Origin: DATAOG01 sp963753685 | GTDB taxonomy: Bacteria; Pseudomonadota; Alphaproteobacteria; Geminicoccales; Geminicoccaceae | NCBI GenBank assembly: GCA_963753685.1 | Contig: CAVWDE010000006.1 | Span: 496,001 to 560,000, forward strand | DNA length: 64,000 nucleotides | Reading direction: 5' to 3' | Part shown: piece after piece, positions 43,567 to 52,204 of the stretch | Layout: every line of letters starts with the position of its first letter | Numbering within the stretch: the stretch's first letter is position 1 | Program-made: the position numbers and the translations under genes | Notes under the pieces: generated by a model | Seen by the model: only the letters and a program-made list of their open reading frames with translations | What the model was told of the DNA's origin: nothing | Database searches by the model: none

Positions 43567-44514
43567 ATGGTGGGGCTGTTGTCGCGGGTGCTGCTGGCCG
43601 GGCTGACGGTCGCGCTGGCCGCCGGCTCGCTGGTCAGGCCGCGGCCCGCGGCACCGCCGCGCGACCGCAAGCCCACCCTGCATCCGGATCACGTCATCGC
43701 CGGCGATGGCAGCCGCCTGCCGCTCGCCTGCTGGCAGCCCGAGCGGCTGCCCAAGGCGCTGGTCCTGAGCCTGCATGGCTATGGCGATTACCGGCAGTCG
43801 TTCGCGCCGCTCGGAAGCTGGCTGGCGGCGCGCGGCATGGCCCTGCTCGCCTACGACCAGCGGGGCTTCGGCGAGACCGGCTCGCGGGGGCTCTGGCCCG
43901 GCGCCCAGACCCTGATTCAGGACTTGGCCGACGTGGTCGCGGCGGTGCGCGCCGATGAGCCCGGGCTGCCCCTGATCCTGCTTGGCGAGAGTATGGGCGG
44001 CTCGGTCGCGCTGGCCGGCCTCGGCAGCGGCAAGGTCACCGGCGTCGACCGGCTGATCCTGGCTGCCCCCGGCGTGCGCGCCGCCGAGGTGCCGCTGCAG
44101 CAGCTGCACGATCTGGCGCTCAGGCTGGGCTCGCTGGCCCTGCCCTGGCTCGCGATCGAGCTGCGCCGGGGCGGCCGGCCGTGGCTGGCGCCCGAGGAGT
44201 CGGCGCGGCTCGCCGACGACCCCCTGATCCTGCGCGAGCTCAGCGTCGGCACCTACGATGGCCTGATTGAACTCGCCAACCTGGCCTCGATCGACCCGAA
44301 GGTGCCGTTGCCGCCGACCCTCTTGCTGTACGGCGAGCTCGACCGCACGATCACCCGGCAGGCGATCGACGAGCTGGCCGAGCGGCTGGGCGATCGGGGC
44401 GTGCTGCGGCTCTATCCCGAGCGCCACCATCTGCTGCTGCACGAGGCGACCTCGGAGCAGGTGTTCGGCGATTGCCTGACCTGGCTGCTGCCGGCGCGCG
44501 GCCGGGCCGCCTGA
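43567..44514 (+). CDS. Alpha/beta hydrolase, lysophospholipase-like
   Basis: A serine hydrolase of 315 residues with an N-terminal hydrophobic anchor or signal (LLSRVLLAGLTVALAAGSLV). The catalytic serine is in LLGESMGGSVALAG (GESMG elbow), the acid probably in LLYGELDRTITR, and the histidine in YPERHHLLLHEATSEQVFGD. LSLHGYGDYRQSFAPLGSWL and AYDQRGFGETGSRG are typical of monoglyceride lipase/lysophospholipase relatives. ATG 43567 or GTG 43561 are both possible starts. It is convergent with petC. Confidence 0.86.
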   Translation: MVGLLSRVLLAGLTVALAAGSLVRPRPAAPPRDRKPTLHPDHVIAGDGSRLPLACWQPERLPKALVLSLHGYGDYRQSFAPLGSWLAARGMALLAYDQRGFGETGSRGLWPGAQTLIQDLADVVAAVRADEPGLPLILLGESMGGSVALAGLGSGKVTGVDRLILAAPGVRAAEVPLQQLHDLALRLGSLALPWLAIELRRGGRPWLAPEESARLADDPLILRELSVGTYDGLIELANLASIDPKVPLPPTLLLYGELDRTITRQAIDELAERLGDRGVLRLYPERHHLLLHEATSEQVFGDCLTWLLPARGRAA

Positions 44515-44584
44515 GAGCAGGCCGCCAGCGTCACCCTTGAGCCGGCTGCGCAGGCGGGACGGCGCGCCCGCCCGGCGCGCGCGT

Positions 44585-45355
44585 TCAGTGCAGGTGAGCC
44601 CAGACCTTGCGTTTGGTCGCGTAGAGCAGCGCCGTCAGCACGATCAGGAATAGCAGGACCTTGAGGCCGGTCTGCTTGCGCGCCTCGAGGGTCGGCTCGG
44701 CGGCCCAGGTCAGGAAGTTCGCGACGTCGTTCGCCATCTGCTCGACGCTCGCCTTGGTGCCGTCGGCGTAGGTCACCTGGCCGTCCGAGAGCGGCGGCGG
44801 CATGCCGATCCAGTGGCTCGGGAAGTAGACGTTGTAGTAGGTGCCGGGCGGCCCGCTCTCGCCCGCCGGTGCGTCGTGGAAGCCCTGCAGCAGGCTGAAC
44901 ACGTAGCTGGCCCCGCCCTCGCGCGCCTTGGTGATCAGCGACAGGTCGGGCGGCAGGGCGCCGTTGTTGCTGGCGCGCGCCGCCTGATCGTTCGCGAACG
45001 GCGGCGGGAAGAAGTCGGCCGGCTTGCCCGGCCGCTGGTACATCTCGCCCTCGTCGTTGGGCCCGTCGGTGATCTGATATTGGGCGGCGATCGCCTTGAC
45101 CTCGTCGTCGCTGTAGCCAAGTTCGGCGAGGTTGCGGAACGCGATGTACTTGAGCGCATGGCAGGTCGAGCAGACCTCGCGGTAGACCTGCAGGCCGCGC
45201 TGCGCCGCCGCTCGGTCGAAATGGCCGAACACGCCCTCGAACGGCCAGTGATGCTGGATCAGCGGCTCCTCTGTCCCGGCCGCCTGGAGCGGTCCACCGA
45301 CGCCGAGGCCGATCGCGACGCCCGCCGCGGCCAAGATCAGCCTGAAAGAAGCCAT
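44585..45355 (-). CDS. petC: Cytochrome c1 of the bc1 complex
   Basis: The haem c subunit of ubiquinol:cytochrome c reductase, 256 residues. A signal peptide (LILAAAGVAIGLGVGG) precedes the haem site C62-S-T-C65-H66 and a methionine ligand likely in WIGMPPPLSDG. A C-terminal anchor helix (LKVLLFLIVLTALLYATK) holds it in the membrane with the bulk in the periplasm. ATG 45355 is chosen because GAGG lies seven bases before it; the ATG at 45367 overlaps the petB stop. Last gene of petABC. Confidence 0.96.
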   Translation of the reverse strand: MASFRLILAAAGVAIGLGVGGPLQAAGTEEPLIQHHWPFEGVFGHFDRAAAQRGLQVYREVCSTCHALKYIAFRNLAELGYSDDEVKAIAAQYQITDGPNDEGEMYQRPGKPADFFPPPFANDQAARASNNGALPPDLSLITKAREGGASYVFSLLQGFHDAPAGESGPPGTYYNVYFPSHWIGMPPPLSDGQVTYADGTKASVEQMANDVANFLTWAAEPTLEARKQTGLKVLLFLIVLTALLYATKRKVWAHLH

Positions 45356-45363
45356 CGTCGTCC

Positions 45364-46638
45364 TCATTCGGCCGGCCTCGCCGCCGCGCCTTGCGGCAGC
45401 ACCGGCTCGCTGATGCTCGTCGGCAGCGGCCGCGGCCGCTCCAGCTTGCCGAGCAGGGGCAGAAGGATCAGGAAGAAGAAGAAGTAGTAGGCGGTCCCGA
45501 TCTGCGCCATGAGCACGTAGGTGCCCTCGGGCGGATAGGCGCCGAGATAGCCGAGCATCAGGCCGTCGAGCACCAGCACCCAGAAGAACCACTTGTAGAC
45601 CGGCCGGAAGCGGGCGCTGCGCACCGGCGAGGTGTCGAGCCAGGGCAGGAAGAGCAGGATGATGATCGAGCCGAACATCAAGATCACGCCCATCAGCTTC
45701 GCCGGGATGAACAGCACATTGAAGGTGATGGCGCGCAGGATCGCGTAGAACGGCAGGAAGTACCATTCGGGCACGATGTGCGGCGGCGTCTGGAACGGAT
45801 TGGCCGGAATATAGTTGTCGGGATGGCCGAGCAGGTTCGGATAGTAGAAGATCAGGATCGCCGACACGATCAGGAAGACCCCGAGGCCGAACAGGTCCTT
45901 GACCGTGTAATACGGATGGAAGGGGATGCTGTCCTTGGGCGATTTGCGGTCGATGCCGAGCGGGTTGTTCGAGCCGTGCTCGTGCAGCGCCAGGATGTGC
46001 AGGATGACCACGGCGATGATCACGAACGGCAGCAGATAGTGCAGGGAGTAGAAGCGGTTGAGGGTCGGGTTCGCGACCGAGAAGCCACCCCACAGCCAGG
46101 ACACGATGTTGTCGCCGACCAGCGGGATCGCCGAGAACAGATTGGTGATCACGGTCGCCGCCCAGAAGCTCATCTGGCCCCACGGCAACACGTAGCCCAT
46201 GAAGGCGGTCGCCATCATCAGCAGCAGGATGACCACGCCCAGCATCCACAGCAGCTCGCGCGGGGTCTTGTACGAGCCGTAGTACAGGCCGCGGAAGATG
46301 TGGATGTAGACGACGACGAAGAACATCGAGGCGCCATTGGCGTGGGCGTAGCGCAACAGCCAGCCATAGTTGACGTCGCGCATGATGTGCTCGACGCTGT
46401 CGAACGCGAAGTCGACGTGCGGCGTATAGTGCATGGCGAGCACGACGCCGGTCAGGATCTGCAGGACCAGCGCTATGCCGGCCAGCGAGCCGAAGTTCCA
46501 CCAGTAGCTGAGATTGCGCGGCGCCGGGTAGCCGCTGCCCACGATGTTGTCGAGGGCGCTGAACACGGGCAGCCGGTACTCGATCCAGCGGACGACCGGG
46601 TTGCTGTACACTGGTCGCTCGCCGTGGGTTGCGCTCAT
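45364..46638 (-). CDS. petB: Cytochrome b of the bc1 complex
   Basis: The membrane core subunit, 424 residues and about eight helices, with both quinone sites and two b haems. Visible motifs: haem-binding histidines around VVLAMHYTPHVDF and VVYIHIFRGLYYG, the second pair around YSLHYLLPFVIIAVVILHIL, the GYVLPWGQMSFW turn, and the Qo-site motif PEWYFLPFYAILRAI. The full-length b is fused as in mitochondria and alphaproteobacteria, not split into b6 and subunit IV. It lies 31 bases past petA. Confidence 0.97.
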   Translation of the reverse strand: MSATHGERPVYSNPVVRWIEYRLPVFSALDNIVGSGYPAPRNLSYWWNFGSLAGIALVLQILTGVVLAMHYTPHVDFAFDSVEHIMRDVNYGWLLRYAHANGASMFFVVVYIHIFRGLYYGSYKTPRELLWMLGVVILLLMMATAFMGYVLPWGQMSFWAATVITNLFSAIPLVGDNIVSWLWGGFSVANPTLNRFYSLHYLLPFVIIAVVILHILALHEHGSNNPLGIDRKSPKDSIPFHPYYTVKDLFGLGVFLIVSAILIFYYPNLLGHPDNYIPANPFQTPPHIVPEWYFLPFYAILRAITFNVLFIPAKLMGVILMFGSIIILLFLPWLDTSPVRSARFRPVYKWFFWVLVLDGLMLGYLGAYPPEGTYVLMAQIGTAYYFFFFLILLPLLGKLERPRPLPTSISEPVLPQGAAARPAE

Positions 46639-46669
46639 GTCCCCTCCTGCCGGTCGCGGCGGCCGGCTG

Positions 46670-47224
46670 CTAACCGATCTGGATCACGCTGTCGCTGGTG
46701 AACTTGTAGGGCGGCAGGAACAGGTTCTTGGGTGCCGGCCCCTGGCGGATGCGCCCGGCGGTATCGTACACCGAGCCGTGGCAGGGGCAGAACCAGCCGC
46801 CGTACTGGCCGCGCGGATCGCCGGCTTTCTGGCCGAGCGGGATGCAGCCGAGATGCGTGCAGATGCCGATCATCACCAGCCACTCGGGCTTGACCGCCCG
46901 GTCGGCGTCGGTCGCCGGGTCGCGCAGCGTGTTGACGTCGACCGCGCGCGACTCCTCGATCTCCTTGGGCGTGCGGTGGTCGATGAAGATCGGCTTGCCG
47001 CGCCACTTGGGGGTCACCCGCATGCCGACCTCGATGCCCGACAGGTCGACCTCGATCGAGCCCAGCGCCAGCACGTCGGCCGAAGGGTTCATGGTGTCGA
47101 TCAGCGGCCAGATCAGCGCCGCGGTGCCGACCGCCACGGTCGCCCCGGTCAAGAGATACAGGAAGTCGCGCCGGGTGCCCTCCTCGCCCGCGGATTCGGG
47201 TCGAGTCGCCGCCAGTTCGGCCAT
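46670..47224 (-). CDS. petA: Rieske iron-sulfur protein of the bc1 complex
   Basis: The [2Fe-2S] subunit, 184 residues. The N-terminus has a twin-arginine-type sequence (GTRRDFLYLLTGATVAVGTA) whose helix stays as membrane anchor. The cluster ligands are in C122-T-H124-L-G-C127 and C146-P-C148-H149. YGGWFCPCHGSVYDTAGRIR is a strong match. First gene of the operon petA-petB-petC; its promoter must lie in the 275-base gap shared with the divergent hemF. Confidence 0.96.
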   Translation of the reverse strand: MAELAATRPESAGEEGTRRDFLYLLTGATVAVGTAALIWPLIDTMNPSADVLALGSIEVDLSGIEVGMRVTPKWRGKPIFIDHRTPKEIEESRAVDVNTLRDPATDADRAVKPEWLVMIGICTHLGCIPLGQKAGDPRGQYGGWFCPCHGSVYDTAGRIRQGPAPKNLFLPPYKFTSDSVIQIG

Positions 47225-47499
47225 CGTTCACCGTCCAGATTTTGCGCCTGAAACCCCGAAAACCGGCCGGACTGTAAAAGAGCCCCGCGCGGCGCGCAAG
47301 CGCGCTGGCGTAAAAGTCGCACCGCGCGTGAACGGGGGCCGCGGCGCGCGCTTCATCAACTGCGCGTGGTGAGCGGGCGAGCGCTGCGAGCGCCCCCCGC
47401 GGGCGCCTTGAACCAGCTCGCGGCGCTGGCCATGGTGGCGGGGCCGCCATGGTGGTAAGGCCTGGCTCGGAGCGACGCCCTGCCCTTGGAGATAGAGCC

Positions 47500-48354
47500 A
47501 TGCCCGAGGATCCGCTGGCCGCCCTGCGCGCCAGGAGCAGCAGCTGGTTCGAGGCGTTGCGCGACCGGATCTGCCGGGCGTTCGAGGACCTCGAGGACCG
47601 CTACGCCGGCCCGGATTGGGACCGGCTCGGCGCCGGCCGGTTCGCGCGCCGGCCCTGGGAGCGGCCGGGCGGCGGCGGCGGCGTCATGGCGCTGATGCGC
47701 GGCCGGGTGTTCGAGAAGGTGGGCGTGAACCTGTCGACCGTCTGGGGTGAGCTCTCGCCCCAGTTCGCGGGCCAGATCCCGGGCACCGAGCGGGAGCCGC
47801 GCTTCTGGGCGAGCGGCATCTCGCTGGTCGCGCATCCGCGCTCGCCGCACGTCCCGCCGGCGCACATGAACACCCGCCACATCCAGACCGCCAGGGCCTG
47901 GTTCGGCGGCGGCGCCGATCTCAACCCGATCTTCCCGGACCCGGTCGACACCGCCACCTTCCACGCCGCCCTCAAAGCCGCCTGCGACGCTTTCGACCCC
48001 GACTACCATCCGCGTTTCAAGGCCTGGGCGGACGAGTACTTCTTCCTGCCGCACCGGCAGGAGCCGCGCGGGGTCGGCGGCATCTTCTACGACTATCTGG
48101 AGACCGACCTCGAGCGCGACTTCGCCTTCACCCGCGCGGTCGGCGAGGCCTTCCTCGCGACCTATCCGGGTCTGGTCGAGCGCCACATGAACCGCAGCTG
48201 GAGCGAGGCCGAGCGGGCCCGCCAGCTCGAGCGGCGCGGCCGCTACGTCGAGTTCAACCTGCTCTACGATCGGGGCACCCAGTTCGGCCTCAAGACCGGC
48301 GGCAATCCGGAGGCAATCCTGATGTCGCTGCCACCCCTGGTCGCATGGCCGTGA
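47500..48354 (+). CDS. hemF: Oxygen-dependent coproporphyrinogen III oxidase
   Basis: It converts coproporphyrinogen III to protoporphyrinogen IX with O2 in haem synthesis. The 284-residue protein contains HPRSPHVPPAHMNTRHIQT, WFGGGADLNPIFP, FFLPHRQEPRGVGGIFYDYL and VEFNLLYDRGTQFGLKTGGN, all conserved in HemF. ATG 47500 follows TTGGAGA, and the open frame to 47449 adds nothing family-like. It is divergent from petABC, a sensible neighbour because the bc1 complex needs haem. Another haem gene, hemH, is in this window. Confidence 0.95.
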   Translation: MPEDPLAALRARSSSWFEALRDRICRAFEDLEDRYAGPDWDRLGAGRFARRPWERPGGGGGVMALMRGRVFEKVGVNLSTVWGELSPQFAGQIPGTEREPRFWASGISLVAHPRSPHVPPAHMNTRHIQTARAWFGGGADLNPIFPDPVDTATFHAALKAACDAFDPDYHPRFKAWADEYFFLPHRQEPRGVGGIFYDYLETDLERDFAFTRAVGEAFLATYPGLVERHMNRSWSEAERARQLERRGRYVEFNLLYDRGTQFGLKTGGNPEAILMSLPPLVAWP

Positions 48355-48574
48355 GCACAGTCCTCCTTGTTGGCATGCCTTTCAGGCTCATATGTCTCTA
48401 TTGTCGCGTTGGTGCGTCGATCCGCCAGATGCTGGCCGGCTCGGGAAGCGGCGCCGGGCCGGAGACTCAAGTCATCAGCATCCGGGACTGTCGGCGCGGC
48501 GATGGCGACGGGCTCAGTCGGGGAAACGCGCGGCGTGCCGATCGATGCGGCGCCGCAGGTCAGGAGCGCTTCGG

Positions 48575-49105
48575 ATGGACATCAGCAAAGTGCCGCTGGG
48601 CGCCAACCCGCCCTTCGAGGTCAACGCGATCATCGAGGTGCCGTTGCGCTCCGACCCGATCAAATACGAGTTCGACAAGGCGTCGGGCGCGATCTTCGTC
48701 GACCGCTTCCTCTATACGAGCATGTTCTATCCCTGCAACTACGGCTTCGTGCCGCACACGCTCGCGACCGACGGCGATCCGATCGACGTCATGGTGGTCG
48801 GCCGGATGCCGGTCCAGCCGGGCGCGGTGCTGCCGGTGCGGCCGATCGGTCTGCTCGAGCTCGAGGACGAGTCCGGCGGCGACGAGAAGATCCTGGCGGT
48901 GCCGATTCCGCACGTCACCCGGATCTACGACAAGGTGCAGAGCTGGCAGGATCTGCCCGAGATCGATCTCAAGCGGATTCAGCATTTCTTCGAGCACTAC
49001 AAGGATCTCGAGCCCGAGAAATGGGTCAGGGTCGGCAACTGGCGCGACCCCGACGAGGCGCATCGGCTCATTCGCGAGGCGATCGCGCGGGCCGCCCGGC
49101 CGTGA
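48575..49105 (+). CDS. ppa: Inorganic pyrophosphatase
   Basis: A soluble family I pyrophosphatase, 176 residues, that hydrolyses pyrophosphate and so drives biosynthesis. The metal-binding signature is DGDPIDVMVV with D66, D68 and D71. KYEFDKASGAIFVDRFLYTS and YPCNYGFVPHTLA are typical, as is the C-terminal HFFEHYKDLEPEKWVRVGNW. ATG 48575 is preferred, with AGGAG nine bases upstream; the frame opens at 48392 but the extra part is not protein-like. Confidence 0.96.
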   Translation: MDISKVPLGANPPFEVNAIIEVPLRSDPIKYEFDKASGAIFVDRFLYTSMFYPCNYGFVPHTLATDGDPIDVMVVGRMPVQPGAVLPVRPIGLLELEDESGGDEKILAVPIPHVTRIYDKVQSWQDLPEIDLKRIQHFFEHYKDLEPEKWVRVGNWRDPDEAHRLIREAIARAARP

Positions 49106-49123
49106 GCACCTTGGGCAGCCCGG

Positions 49124-49441
49124 CTAGCGCCGGACCCCCGCCTCGGACGGGGTCAGCGCGGTGATCGCGAGGGCGTGGACGTCGGTCTGCAGCAGATCGC
49201 CGAGGGCTGCGAACACCAGGCGGTGGCGCTCGAGCCGGCTCCTGCCGGCGAAGGCGAGGGCAACGATTGTCAATCGGAAGTGGCTTTCGCCTTCAGGCCG
49301 CGCCCCGGCATGGCCGGCGTGGCGCGCCGAGTCGTCGACCAGCTCGAGCAGGCACGGCGTCAGCGCGGCGGCGAGCCGCGCGCGGATGGCATCGGCGACC
49401 GGCGTGGCGGCGGCGCTGGGCGAGGTCGGAGCGATCGGCAT
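49124..49441 (-). CDS. BolA-family protein
   Basis: A 105-residue BolA-like protein; these bind monothiol glutaredoxins and [2Fe-2S] clusters. VADAIRARLAAALTPCLLELVDDS is the first strand-helix unit, ESHFRLTIVALAFAGRSRLERHRLVFAALGDL contains the conserved histidine region, and it ends VHALAITALTPSEA. ATG 49441 follows AAGGAGG at ideal spacing; the longer frame to 49507 is unlikely. It is convergent with ppa. BolA genes are often near the J-domain/cobST genes in alphaproteobacteria, as here. Confidence 0.88.
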   Translation of the reverse strand: MPIAPTSPSAAATPVADAIRARLAAALTPCLLELVDDSARHAGHAGARPEGESHFRLTIVALAFAGRSRLERHRLVFAALGDLLQTDVHALAITALTPSEAGVRR

Positions 49442-49770
49442 GGCAGCCTCCTTCGCAGCCGGCGGCGGGAACCAAACGATACTCGCAGGGTCCTGCGGTT
49501 CGACCAAGGCGTGTCGTGACGCTTGCCGGAAGATGCGCGTAATGGTAGCCGTCGACCAGTGCCGAGTTCCGTGTCTCGCTTATCCGCGTGCCATGGAGAC
49601 CCGTATTAGGCGTATCCGATCAGGCCTGTTCTCGCTTTACGATTTAGAAATATCTTGGCTCTAACTTCGAGTAGAAGTGGCGTGGGACTCCGCTTTGACT
49701 ATCCGATGGCGCCGGTGTCGGCGCTCAGGAGCGAGGTGGCCCGCGCCAGCGATTCGCCCAGTTGTGAGGG

Positions 49771-50187
49771 ATGGAGAACACGATGGCGACAGTAATGGTC
49801 AAGCCAAGCCCGAGCCCCGGTCCCGGCCGGTCGCGCGCCCAGGACGTCGACCGGCATGTCGGGGCCCGGATGCGCGAGCGGCGCATCATGCTCGGACTGA
49901 CGCAGCAGCAGATGGCCGAGCTGATCGGGGTCACTTACCAGCAGGCGCATAAGTACGAGAAGGGGATCAACCGGATCGCCTCCGGCCGCCTGTACAACAT
50001 CGCCCAGGCGCTCGGGGTCGACGTCGGCTACTTCTTCGAGGGCATTGGCAGCGAGAAGGCGTTCCGGGCGACCCCCCAGCAGCGCATGCTCCTGGACCTG
50101 GCGCGCAACTTCATCAGCATCCCGGTGCGCAAGCATCAGGAAGCGATGTGCGCGCTCGCCCGGGCCTTGTCAGAGCCCGAGGAGTAG
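49771..50187 (+). CDS. XRE-family transcriptional regulator
   Basis: A 138-residue DNA-binding protein. The helix-turn-helix is VGARMRERRIMLGLTQQQMAELIGVTYQQAHKYEKGINRIASGRL near residues 31-75, followed by IAQALGVDVGYFFEGIG, a form common in alphaproteobacteria. The short C-terminal helical region (LARNFISIPVRKHQEAMCALARAL) probably dimerises. It is monocistronic; the ~260 bases upstream include an AT-richer patch (49636-49670) that could be its promoter. The regulon is unknown. Confidence 0.88.
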   Translation: MENTMATVMVKPSPSPGPGRSRAQDVDRHVGARMRERRIMLGLTQQQMAELIGVTYQQAHKYEKGINRIASGRLYNIAQALGVDVGYFFEGIGSEKAFRATPQQRMLLDLARNFISIPVRKHQEAMCALARALSEPEE

Positions 50188-50548
50188 ACCGCCGACCCCC
50201 CGACGTCCGTCACCTGCCGCCATCAGCCGAGCGCGCTCCCGGTCGAGGACCGTCGGCGTGGTCGCGCCGGACGCCACGTCTCGTATGTCCCGCGGTCACC
50301 GCGCGGCGTCGGGATCAGGGTGCGCCGGCGCCCCAAGCTGCGCCTGACTGGACGCAGCGCGCTCGGCCCGGCGCGGCCATGACGCACGAGCCCATGGCAG
50401 CCTCCGAATCGGGGCGGCCGCGGGGGCGCCGCCGATCCGACGGCCGGCCGGATACGCGCTTGATCGCGGCGATCGCCGCCCGCCGGTCTTGGCCGTCGCT
50501 GGGGTCGCAGGTCTTGCTCTGAGGCACCCGCACCGCCATAGTGCGCTC
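50188..50548. other. Intergenic stretch, no gene seen
   Basis: Frames here are shadows of neighbours. No recognisable RNA gene or repeat. It presumably contains the promoter for the J-domain/cobS/cobT genes. Confidence 0.45.
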
Positions 50549-51142
50549 ATGAGCGACTTTTCCCGACGCGGCCAGCTGGCGCTCGAGAGCGCCGGCTTCG
50601 AGCAGGCCCGGCCTCCGGGCTGCGACTGGCCCGGCTGCGCCTGCACCGGCGACTACCGTGCGCCGCGCTCGCCCGCCCGGCTGCGCGAATTCTATCACTT
50701 CTGTCTCGAGCACGTGCGCGCCTACAATCGCGCCTGGGACTTCTTCGCCGGCATGAGCCAGTCGGAGATCGAGGGCTATCTGCGCGAGGACGTGACCTGG
50801 CATCGGCCGACCTGGCCGCTCGGCAACGGCCAGGCGCGCCATCCCGGCGCGTGGCGCTGGCAAGACCCGTACGAGCTGTTCCTGAACGGCGCCGGGATCA
50901 ACGGCACCCATGGCGCGTCCGAATGGGATCGCCGGCCGACCCGGCTCGGGCGCACCGAGCGCATGTTCGCGGTGCTCGACCTTGCGCCCGACGCCACCCG
51001 CCAGGAGCTCAAGGCGCGCTACAAGCAGCTGGTCAAGCGCCATCATCCCGACCTCCACGGCGGCGACAAAAAAGCCGAGGAACGGTTGAAGTTGATCAAT
51101 GAGGCGTATACCTACCTGCTGGATAGCGATCGCTTCAGCTAG
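50549..51142 (+). CDS. J-domain protein upstream of cobST
   Basis: A 197-residue DnaJ-like co-chaperone. The C-terminal ~60 residues are a J domain (MFAVLDLAPDATRQELKARY then KRHHPDLHGGDKKAEERL) with the HPD motif. The N-terminal part holds cysteines that could bind zinc (CDWPGCACTGDYRAP and FCLEHVRAYN). ATG 50549 is used. This gene type directly precedes cobS and cobT in many alphaproteobacteria and may aid assembly or recycling of the cobaltochelatase; that role is inferred from context. Confidence 0.9.
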   Translation: MSDFSRRGQLALESAGFEQARPPGCDWPGCACTGDYRAPRSPARLREFYHFCLEHVRAYNRAWDFFAGMSQSEIEGYLREDVTWHRPTWPLGNGQARHPGAWRWQDPYELFLNGAGINGTHGASEWDRRPTRLGRTERMFAVLDLAPDATRQELKARYKQLVKRHHPDLHGGDKKAEERLKLINEAYTYLLDSDRFS

Positions 51143-51174
51143 ACGATCGCCGGGCTTTCCTGGAGAGGGCGAAC

Positions 51175-52194
51175 GTGCAGGGCGACTTGGCAGTGACCGA
51201 GGCGAGGCGGTTGGTCGGTCTGCCGGACTTACCGACCGCACCCGACATCAAGATCTCGGTGCGGCAGAGCTTCGGCATCGACTCCGAGCTGCAGGTGCCG
51301 GCGTTCTCGCAGACCACCGAGTACGTGCCCGAGATCGACGACGCCTACCGCTTCGACCGCGACACCACCCTCGCGATCCTGGCAGGCTTCGCCTACAACC
51401 GCCGGGTCATGATCCAGGGCTACCACGGCACCGGCAAGTCGACCCACATCGAGCAGGTCGCGGCCCACCTCAACTGGCCCTGCGTGCGGGTCAACCTGGA
51501 CAGCCACATCTCGCGCATCGACCTGATCGGCAAGGACGCGATCGTGCTGCGCGACGGCAAGCAGGTCACCGAGTATCGGGAAGGCATGCTGCCCTGGGCG
51601 CTGCAGCACCCGGTCGCCCTGGTGTTCGACGAGTACGACGCCGGCCGGCCCGACGTCATGTTCGTGATCCAGCGCGTGCTCGAGGTCGAGGGCCGGATGA
51701 CGCTGCTCGACCAGAACCGGGTGATCCGCCCGCACCCATCGTTCCGGCTGTTCTCGACCGCCAACACGGTCGGGCTCGGCGACACCAGCGGCCTCTATCA
51801 CGGCACCCAGCAGATCAACCAGGGCCAGCTCGACCGCTGGAACATCGTCGCCCAGCTCAACTACCTGGAGCACGACGCCGAGGTCGAGATCGTGCTCGCC
51901 AAATGCCCGGACTACCAGAGCGAGGACGGCAGGAAGACCCTCGCCCGCATGGTCAGCCTCGCCGATCTGTCGCGCTCGGGCTTCATGGCCGGTGACATCT
52001 CGACCGTGATGTCGCCCCGGACGGTCATCACCTGGGCGGAGAATGCACGAATTTTCAACGACATCGGCTTTGCCTTCCGACTGACCTTCCTGAACAAGTG
52101 CGACGAGGCCGAGCGCCCGATCATCGCCGAGTACTACCAGCGCTGCTTCGGCGTCGAGCTGCCAGAGAGCACCGCCAACGTCACCCTGATCTGA
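51175..52194 (+). CDS. cobS: Aerobic cobaltochelatase subunit CobS
   Basis: The AAA+ (MoxR-like) ATPase that, with CobT and CobN, inserts cobalt into hydrogenobyrinic acid a,c-diamide in aerobic cobalamin synthesis. It has 339 residues, Walker A GYHGTGKST at 82-90, Walker B VALVFDEYDAGRPDVMF, and sensor-region LFSTANTVGLGDTSGLYHGT. The GTG 51175 start follows GGAGAGGGCG. cobT follows ten bases past its stop. cobN is not in the window. Confidence 0.96.
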   Translation: MQGDLAVTEARRLVGLPDLPTAPDIKISVRQSFGIDSELQVPAFSQTTEYVPEIDDAYRFDRDTTLAILAGFAYNRRVMIQGYHGTGKSTHIEQVAAHLNWPCVRVNLDSHISRIDLIGKDAIVLRDGKQVTEYREGMLPWALQHPVALVFDEYDAGRPDVMFVIQRVLEVEGRMTLLDQNRVIRPHPSFRLFSTANTVGLGDTSGLYHGTQQINQGQLDRWNIVAQLNYLEHDAEVEIVLAKCPDYQSEDGRKTLARMVSLADLSRSGFMAGDISTVMSPRTVITWAENARIFNDIGFAFRLTFLNKCDEAERPIIAEYYQRCFGVELPESTANVTLI

Positions 52195-52204
52195 GCCGGG
52201 CCGG

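Noticed and set aside
44585..46501. 638-codon frame joining petB and petC
   Set aside because: Only the last 256 codons are cytochrome c1; the earlier part is an out-of-frame reading of petB.
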